64,000 nucleotides of DNA from NCBI GenBank assembly GCA_024811115.1, contig JAKOGH010001195.1, positions 744,001-808,000 on the forward strand. The letters run 5' to 3'. The notes under the pieces were generated by a model. That model saw nothing but the letters and a program-made list of their open reading frames with translations. It did not search any database and was not told the DNA's origin. Each line of letters begins with the position of its first letter. The first letter of the stretch is position 1. Positions 56,742 to 64,000 of this stretch are shown here, piece after piece. The position numbers and the translations under genes are program-made. The stretch is from Terana coerulea (taxonomy: Eukaryota > Basidiomycota > Agaricomycetes > Polyporales > Phanerochaetaceae).

Positions 56742-58353
56742 ATGTCTCAGAAGATGCGCGCAGTGGTCTACGAAGGCCCGTTCAAAGTCTCTGTGCAGGA
56801 GGTCGAAAAACCCCAAATCCAACACCCCTGCGATGTCATTGTCAAGAGTACGTTCCTGCATCGCACCCTTCCACTGACCTAGTACTAATAAGTTCAGCAA
56901 CTTGCAGTTACCACAAGCTGCATCTGTGGAAGGTGCGCGCTGTCACGCACGTCTCGCTGTCCGGATAATCCCTTGATGTGCTGTCCTCATCGCAGTGATC
57001 TGCACATGTACGAGGGGCGTACCGGTGCTGAGCCTGGCATCGTTTTCGGTCATGAGAATATGGGCATCGTTGATGAGGTAGCAGACGGAGTTGCTGTGAG
57101 TGTGCAACAGTCGCTTCTCCTCATCAATACCACGATTAATTACCTTCCCACCTCATCTCCAGCTTCTCAAGAAGGGCGACCGTGTCGTAATGCCATTCAA
57201 TGTCGCATGCGGCCATTGCGTCAACTGTGAAGAAGGCAAGTCTGCGTTCTGCACAGAAGTCAACCCTGGCTTTGTACGTCTCTTTTCTTCAATATATCTG
57301 TCAAGTGCTACAGTTAACCGTTCTCATGTTAGGCCGGAGGGTAAGATACTGCATATCGTTTCGTTCTTTCGTACACTGACTGATAGTCATGCAGCGCATA
57401 CGGATATGTCTCCATGGGACCTTACCAAGGCGGCCAAGCAGAATACGTCCGGGTTCCCTTCGCCGACTTCAACGCCCTGAAGCTTCCTGCCGGCAAGGAG
57501 CACGAGGACGACTTCGCCCTACTGGCCGACATATTCCCCACCGTACGTATTGTCCCGAAACGTGCCGTACGTTTCTTACATCTTTGACGTAGGGCTGGCA
57601 TGGCGTTGAGCTCTCTGGCTTCAAGCCCGGAGAGTCCGTCGCAGTCTTCGGCGCTGGCCCTGTCGGCCTCATGGCTGCCTACTCCGCCAAGATTCGCGGC
57701 GCTTCCGAGGTCTACGTCGTCGACCGTGTTCCGGAGCGCCTCCAGAAGGCCAAAGAAATCGGGTGCATTCCTATCGACTTCAGCAAAGGCGACCCGGCTG
57801 AGCAGATCAAGCAGCAGCGTGGCGGGTGCGTCCTCATGATCAGGCTGCGGCTTAGACACTACTTCTTACACCTTTCCCAGCCGAGGCGTCGATCGTGGTG
57901 TCGATGCTGTTGGATATCAGGCTGTCAACTCTGACGGCAAGACGGAACAGCCCAACATCATCCTTGAGGGCCTCATCTCCGTCGTGCGCCCCACCGGCGG
58001 CCTCGGTATCCCAGGCCTCTACGTTCCCAAGGATCCCGGTGCTCCCGACTCCAACTCCGCCAAAGGTTACATCACCTTCCCGTTCGGCAAGTTGTTCGAG
58101 AAGGGCTTGACCATTGGTACAGGCCAGTGCAACGTCAAGGTGCGCAGCTTAGCTCTTTGCTGATTCCTGTCAAGGCTAATGCTCCCCTTTTCTGCAGAAA
58201 TACAACCGGTACCTCCGCGACCTGATCATTGCCGGGGCCGCCAAACCGTCCTTCGTCGTCTCCCATAACGTCTCGCTTGACGAAGCGGCTCACGCGTACG
58301 ACAAATTCGACAAGCGCGTTGATGGTTACACCAAGGTGCTCTTGCACCCTTGA
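56742..58353 (+). CDS. Glutathione-independent formaldehyde dehydrogenase (zinc alcohol dehydrogenase family)
   Basis: Exons 56742-56847, 56908-56932, 56996-57095, 57163-57273, 57333-57340, 57395-57542, 57593-57825, 57881-58139 and 58198-58353 sum to 1146 nt, 381 residues, no frame errors. MRAVVYEGPFKVSVQEVEKP and SCICGSDLHMYEGR carry the catalytic zinc cysteine; GIVFGHENMGIVDEV has the zinc histidine; MPFNVACGHCVNCEEGKSAF holds the structural-zinc cysteines; VAVFGAGPVGLMAAYSAKIR is the NAD-binding glycine motif; DAVGYQAV is typical of the glutathione-independent FDH subfamily. It oxidises formaldehyde (or short aldehydes) without glutathione. Exon 5 has only 8 nt (57333-57340) and is required for the in-phase FAGGAYGYVSMG join. 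Confidence 0.92.
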
Positions 58354-58756
58354 ATTGCCCCTTTTCTCCTCCGTCTGAAGGAAGTCTATCGCTGTGTATC
58401 ATAGCCTCTAACAAGTAGGATGCGCCCAATAAACCGTTGTATTATTAGCGGGGTTGTAGTAAATCAAGAAATATATGTATCATGTCTTCTGGAGGAGTTC
58501 GTTGTAGTTTTGTGCTTGCGTGCTATGATGTGAAGAATACTGTAGTTTCTGGCATCTCAGACTGTTCTCAGCATGTTGGAGCGGCGGAACGGGGTATCAG
58601 AGGTCCTTTTCCGTGCCGGGCAAGCGGCGAGACCCCGATAGTACCAAGGCAGGTCGTTAGATCTGGTACAACCGCTCTTAGACTTTCACAACTCCTTACT
58701 CGGCCCTTTCGTCCTCGTCTCGAGCTTGCTCATGCGGATATTGTCCCGAGGCGGGT
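58354..58756. other. Intergenic region
   Basis: 403 bp between formaldehyde dehydrogenase and the Rab-like gene on the same strand: presumed terminator and promoter. No RNA gene fold recognised. Confidence 0.3.
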
Positions 58757-60227
58757 ATGCGCACCGTTAAGCTCGTTGTCATTGGCGCATCCGGTGTCGG
58801 CAAGACCAGTCTCCGCAACCAGGTCCGTTTCCCGGCTGCGTCTCCCGACTTCATGCCCTTCAACCCCCGTTGCTGCTGTAGTACATCTCTGGACGGTTCA
58901 CGACGGGCTACAGAGCCACCATTGGCGCGGATTTCATAACGAAGACGCTTCCGCATCATGGCGATCCCGAGCAGAGTGTGACCTTGCAGATATGGGTGAG
59001 TGGTCGCACGACTTGTATAGAGTGCGGACGCAACACAGGAAGAAGCATGCTCGGATGCATCATATTGTGTCCTCATAGACAAGTGATGGGCTCCTCTGAG
59101 TGTTGGGATCTTTGGGTGGACGGCGGCTGGGCGTGGAGGAGCGGGAGTTGCAGATGCGGCGCAGTTCAGCCTCAGAACAGAGCTGTCTGACTGACCAAGA
59201 TTCCACTAGGACACCGCGGGCCAAGAACGGTTCTCGAGCCTCTCGTCTGCATTCTTCCGCGGCGCTGACGCCGTGCTGCTCATGTTCGACGTGAACCAAC
59301 CGCAGACTTTGGAAGCGCTGCGGAAGTGGTGGCACGAGTTCAAGGACCGCGCCCCAGTACCCGACGAAGACGTGGACCGGTTCTGTTGTGTCTTTGTCGG
59401 CAACAAGATTGACATTATCCCGACCGGTAGCGAGCCTTCTGCCCTCAGCCTCAGCGGAGCCAATGCACGCGTCACGCAGGAGCGAGCGACTCACTTCATG
59501 CATGAACTAATACCTCCCCCGGCCACCCCCTCACCCCTCTCTTCATGGCTCTCCTTCCGATATTACCTTGCCGTCTGACGAATCCACTATGTCCATCAGC
59601 ATCGTGACCCCTCCGCGGACGCATTCCATTGACATCGGTGTGTACCACCACCTGCGACGCAAGTCTTCCCGCTCGCGCAGCCGCTCTACACTTTTCAGAG
59701 GAGGCACAATCGGCACAATGACGACCCATACCCTTTCTGTTTATCATACCCCAACGTCTTCAATCTTTGACACTTTCGAGTCCGCGCGGTCCTCCCCTGT
59801 TCGGTACTCCCAGATGCACACTCCCTCCCAGTCTCGGTCACCGAGCCATTCGCCCGTCCGCTCTGCCAGGCGACAGCCCTCGTTCTCCTCAATGCTCTCC
59901 GACGCCCAGACTATCACCCCCAGCTTGTTCGGCCGCGCGAACACAGAGTCGCATTCTATGATGCCCGCCCCCGCACATGCGCTACCCACGCCGCCTCCAG
60001 CCGAACTGGGGGCCAGGCTCTTCTTCGCATCAGCCAAGACAGGTGAGGGCGTACCAGACGTCTTCGAATACATCGCGAGGAGAGTGGTGACGAGGTGGGA
60101 GTTTGAGGAAGCGATGGAGGCACGCACTATGCATATGGCGGAGGCCAGCTCAGACGGCACCATCCGACTGCACGAGGCCGACGACGAGTCGCGGAAATGG
60201 AGCGCAACCGTGTGTTGCAGGTCGTAG
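58757..60227 (+). CDS. Rab7-like small GTPase with a ~175-residue Ser/Pro-rich insert, one apparent frame shift
   Basis: Exons 58757-58822, 58882-58995 and 59210-60227. G1 is GASGVGKTS (residues 10-18), switch I region RATIGADFITK matches Rab7, G3 is WDTAGQERFSSL (D61), G4 is FVGNKID (N125-D128), and G5 is SAKTGEG (~334). About 205 residues lie between G4 and G5, where ordinary Rab7 has about 30; the extra sequence is Ser/Pro/Arg-rich (SRSRSTLFRGG, SQSRSPSHSPVRSARRQPSF) and probably disordered. The end CCRS is a CCXX prenylation signal. Exon 3 is one base too long (or two short); the shift lies near 59555, within the insert, as written ending after LAV at 59578. Rab7 proteins direct late endosome/vacuole fusion. 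Intron 2 is 214 nt. Confidence 0.82.
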
Positions 60228-60738
60228 GCACTCGCATGAAGTACGTTCGCTTGATTACGTAGACTTGAGATCTGTGGACATTTTTCACCTCGATGTTATA
60301 ACACACTCGTTCAGGATGTCTTTGATATGTAGTGTATACATGACTTCCACCTAGCTATAGTATACGTATATCTATTTGTTTTGCCGTTTTCCTCGCATAG
60401 TATGGTCTTCGATGTGAATCTGCAAATACATTCGATTGTAAACTAGTCAATACATCTCTGACACAGTGTTCAAGAGTGATGCTACAGCTGCTCAGTGGGG
60501 AGCGTACTCAAGTGCTGCAAGATATCCGAAACCTTTGACATACCGCGGAAATCGGGCTGAGTGGAGTGCAGTGAATAATTCCAAGACGGTGATGAAGGTA
60601 CATCCGCACGGGTATGAGGAGGATAGTCTCTCCGAGGAAGTTACGAGCAGTGATACAGAAGGGCGGAAATGAAAGCAATAGCGGTACAGGTGGAAAATGT
60701 GAATAGGATACAGAACAATGAGGCATAGAGCACGATGC
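60228..60738. other. Convergent 3' intergenic region
   Basis: 511 bp between the Rab7-like gene (+) and Atg4 (-). AT-rich, no conserved feature. Confidence 0.35.
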
Positions 60739-63700
60739 CTAAAAGTCGTCTAAATCGTCGGCAGGCACGCCTCTGACACCACCGCTCTGGGTTCGCCCGC
60801 CGTCGCGGGCCTTGGCAGTTCGCATCTGCGGCACGCGCCTGCTGGGGCTCCGCGGCTCCTCGTCCTCGTCGTTCGGGCTGCTCGGCGCAGCAGGGAACGG
60901 TACTGCTGCGGCTGCGCCGTCTTGCCCGACTTCTTCTTCGTTTTCTTCCGCTGCTTGCTCTGATCCGAGCTGGAGCTCTCACTGCTCTCGCGCGTGACAG
61001 CCGCCTGCGGGTCAACAAGCTCTTGGTCGTGCCCCGGGATGGGCGTGAACTCGGGCTCGATCCACTCCACCTCGTCCTCGTCGTCGAAGCTCAGCGAGTC
61101 GGCCTGGGAGCTCGACGTCGAGCTCGTGCTCGGCTGCTTCTCGAGGTGCCCGGGGGCGCGGACGCCGGGGAAGGTCACTCGGCCGGGGCCAGGGGTGATA
61201 GGATCAACGGGGTCGTCCTCCGTGTCGCCTTCTTCAGTGTCCTTGGAGCTTGTGCTCGGCACACTGGTGTCTGGCGAGTTCGAAGTCGAACGCATACGGT
61301 CTTCTGCGTCAGCGAACTCGTCGTCTTCATCCGGTAGGTCGAAGTCTGGCTCTGAAATGCTTTCAAGGCCCATATCGGAGTCTGACGTCCAGTTGGGCGG
61401 CTCATCCTGGAGGTGGAACACTCCCGCCCTGCCCTTGCCATGGAGCTAGGAAAGACCAGTTAATGAAAGTTCATTGGCAGACAAAACGAAACACACTTCA
61501 GATATCCGCTGCTTGAGGTCGTTCCAATCTGCTTCATCTTTGCATAGAAAGCCGATGAGCATACTGGGGTCCAATCCAGACAGCGGCATCTTTCGGACAC
61601 GATCACAATGGAAAGTCTTGAGCTCCACAGCCGAGTACGCATTAATGTAGTGGCGCTGAATAGGGTCGAGGTCTTCTCCTGGTATACCAAGCTCCCTCGA
61701 ATCCATCTCAGAATCATCAGGGATGATACTTGATGACTTCCATCGAGCGTGAGAGCCAGACGAGTGCGAGGTCGAAGTCGAGGTCACATACGAAGACGCA
61801 GTATTGGTAGATGATGTGGATATTTGTTGTTGCAGAGGGGATGGCGACACAACGCCGCGATTCGAGAAAGAGGAACCTGGCCGTATTGAGATAGGAGAGG
61901 TAGGCGAGCGGGAATGGCGTGCGGGCGAACGGGGCGATTTCTCGCGATCTGAGAATGGTTGGGGTTCAGGGGATGTAGAAGCATGCCTGGACACTGGCGG
62001 AGAGATTGAGAACTGCTGCTCAGGATTTGGTGGAGGGCGGAGGGGGACGGCCGGTCTTGCGTGGTGAGGATCAAGATAGAAGAGATTGTCGGCTTGCGAG
62101 CCAACAAAGTAGTAGGAAGAAGAAGGCCTCCCGCCGGCGATCCCAACGGACTGAGGCCATGTATACAGCGTCTAATCATTTGGCAATGTGAGTTTTGCCC
62201 CCGGTATGATTCGCAAGACTGACCTTCAATGTGTCGTAATAGACAGGATTTACGCCATCAATACCAAGCCTATGTCCAATCAAGATGAGAACGGCCCTGT
62301 CGCCCCACACTTTGCGCGTATGCCTGCGCGGTGAACCAAGACCAGTATGCGAAGCCGCGAAGACTTCTGATTCATATATCGTGCCGCCGTCAGCAGCAAC
62401 GTGAACACCGAGGCCGGCTTCTGGGAAAGCATGCACCAAAGTCCTGTTCACCGGTCAGTTACTGTCCCAACAGAGCGTAGATATACCTACTTGATTGCGC
62501 CAGCAGCGGTACTCGGCCCGAACCATTGCCCGACTTTCACGCCGAGCTGCTTGCCTACGAGGGCCATCCGGTGAACGCTGAAGGGGGAAAGCGAGGAGGG
62601 GTCATCGAGAAACCAAGTGATGATTTGTACATAGGTCGCGTAATCCGAGGTACACACAGGATGAGGGGGCTTGCGCCAGTCTTCTCAAAGTTAGGCTATC
62701 ATGATAATCGCATAGGTAGTGATTTGCGTACCTCGCCCCAGATGAACATGAACCAAGGCGTTGGCCAGTAGAGACTGACCTGTACGCAACATACAGCCCC
62801 AACCAGCATCACTCGACCAGCACTTCTCTCCAACGAGCGGCCAGTTCCACTTCTTCGTTGGCGCACTTGAACTCAGTGCGACGGAGTCCGCGGAGGATAA
62901 GTTGAGTTCTTCCAGCGTGATGTCGCGAATGGGGAGGAATTGCGAACGGTACGTCAGCCATATTCGAGACGTGAAGTCGGCGTAAAACACAGGAGGCCAG
63001 TGTCGTCCTGGATCTTTGATAGGAGCTGATGATGCAGGTTGTGATTGGGAAAGCGAGGTATCACTTCCGGGCATGGAGGAGGTAGGAGATGAGCGGAGAG
63101 AGGATGGCGAACGACGGGAGTCAACTGAACTGCGGCGGCCACCGGCCGGCGGAGGAGGGGATGGCTCGTATCCAGGGTGCTCTACACCGAGGATCCAGAT
63201 AGAGTCGGAGCATTTGTCTGGAACAGCGTCGCTGTCGAGGAGATAGCGCATGGCTTTGTCGAGGTGGCCTCTGCCGTGCTTAGCTGCAGTCAGTAGAGCC
63301 GATCCTTTCCCTTTGGGTGAAGAAGACGAAGTGGCGGCAAGATGCTGCTGCTGGAGGAGGCTGGGAAGTGACAGGTCGGTGGAAGACGAGCTAAACGTAT
63401 GCGAAAACCAGCCAGAGAGTCTGCTTGGGAGATCGGTGATACGGGCGTTGGAGGAGGAAGGGTAAAACTGGACTGAAGGGTAGTTGTCTGAGACGGGGCG
63501 GTCTGAACGTGTTCTTGTTCGTGGGATAGCAACGGGTTCAACGATAACGGGTGCCTCTTCGCCTGTAGACTCTTGACGAGAGAGAGATGGTTGTTGTTCG
63601 TGGGCGTGCTGCTCGCCTTCGGGACTATCACTCCTACGCGTATCTGGCCGCCATTCCCCGGTCTCTTGCGGCGAGCTCGTAGGTGTTTTCTTGCTTGCTT

Positions 63701-63923
63701 TTCGTATGATAGACCCTTTCAAGTTAATCTGCGCCCTTCCCGCCTCAGATATCGACGAAGAAGAACTCGCAGCACTGGCGGCGTTGCTGGATGTTTCAGC
63801 TACAGACTTTGAGCGGTCTCTGCCCTGCTTCTGGAAAAACTTGGGTAGTTTCGAGCCATGGGGAGTGGTCGGCGGGGATGAGGGTGACGGCGAGTGTTTA
63901 GATGGCTTGGAAGTGCTCGACAT
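60739..63923 (-). CDS. ATG4: Autophagy cysteine protease Atg4, about 994 residues, one apparent 1-nt deletion
   Basis: Cleaves the C-terminus of Atg8 and delipidates Atg8-PE in autophagy; cytosolic. Exons 62732-63923, 62491-62680, 62224-62443, 61497-62171 and 60739-61445. The ATG at 63923 ([15 protein letters not shown]) is the first upstream Met. The protease core has [33 protein letters not shown] (catalytic C377), [37 protein letters not shown] and [19 protein letters not shown] (D568, H570). N- and C-terminal extensions, rich in Ser/Pro and then acidic, roughly double the yeast length (about 500). Exon 5 needs one extra base near 60920; the corrected frame ends ADDLDDF at 60739, while the uncorrected frame gives a different tail ending about 60750. 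Confidence 0.92.
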
Positions 63924-64000
63924 TGTTGTCGAGGCTGGGGTCGTCGCGGTCGTGATCGTCGTTGGAAGAGAGTTGATTCGGACGCCTGCCGCTCTCACCA

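Noticed and set aside
61997..62172. A suspected frame shift in Atg4 exon 4
   Set aside because: Recounting placed the acceptor one base lower (exon start 62171); the exon is then 675 nt and in phase.

Overview
This is a filamentous basidiomycete genome, most likely an Agaricomycete. Genes are closely packed on both strands and broken by many 48-65 nt GT-AG introns. Exons as short as 8-19 nt occur. The protein families fit such a fungus: fasciclin GPI protein, large BTB and F-box families, NmrA-like reductase, Ato-type acetate transporter, NRPS-like adenylating enzyme and a very long Atg4. Exon joins were checked by codon phase; the species is not determined.

Layout. 0-12 kb: MRH4-type mitochondrial helicase (runs off the left edge), a Tom6-like protein, a BTB protein, a Met22/Hal2 nucleotidase, an NmrA-like protein, a second BTB protein and a mitochondrial HAD hydrolase. 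13-24 kb: fasciclin GPI protein, an inverted-repeat element, a decayed coiled-coil gene, thymine-DNA glycosylase and PARP as a divergent pair, and an epoxide-hydrolase-like enzyme. 24.7-48.5 kb: six F-box paralogs, three on + then three on -, facing each other across a block with an aldehyde dehydrogenase, a Nat9-like acetyltransferase and an acetate transporter. 49-64 kb: an auxin-efflux-carrier-like membrane protein, a 1.5 kb inverted-repeat element inside a larger 2.1 kb structure, a stand-alone adenylating enzyme, glutathione-independent formaldehyde dehydrogenase, a Rab7-like GTPase with a huge insert, and Atg4.

Two patterns run across the window. First, about half of the genes, including conserved ones (Met22, Nat9, ALDH, Atg4), need one or a few 1-2 nt corrections, several of them in C, T or A runs, before a full-length family member can be read. 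The other half (TDG, PARP, HAD hydrolase, formaldehyde dehydrogenase, efflux carrier, NmrA) read perfectly. This looks more like consensus errors than mass gene death, and each case is marked. Genuine lesions also exist: in-frame stops in the coiled-coil gene and F-box copy 4, and a transposon in F-box copy 3. Second, non-autonomous inverted-repeat elements are frequent, at 8.1, 15.1, 28.8, 31.0, 45.8-46.5 and 51.1-53.2 kb. None carries a recognisable transposase.

Functional links are modest. TDG and PARP, both base-damage repair proteins, share one promoter region. Aldehyde dehydrogenase and the acetate transporter lie near each other and could belong to C2 metabolism. A Rab7-like GTPase and Atg4, both linked to vacuole/autophagy traffic, are convergent neighbours. 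No operon logic applies.
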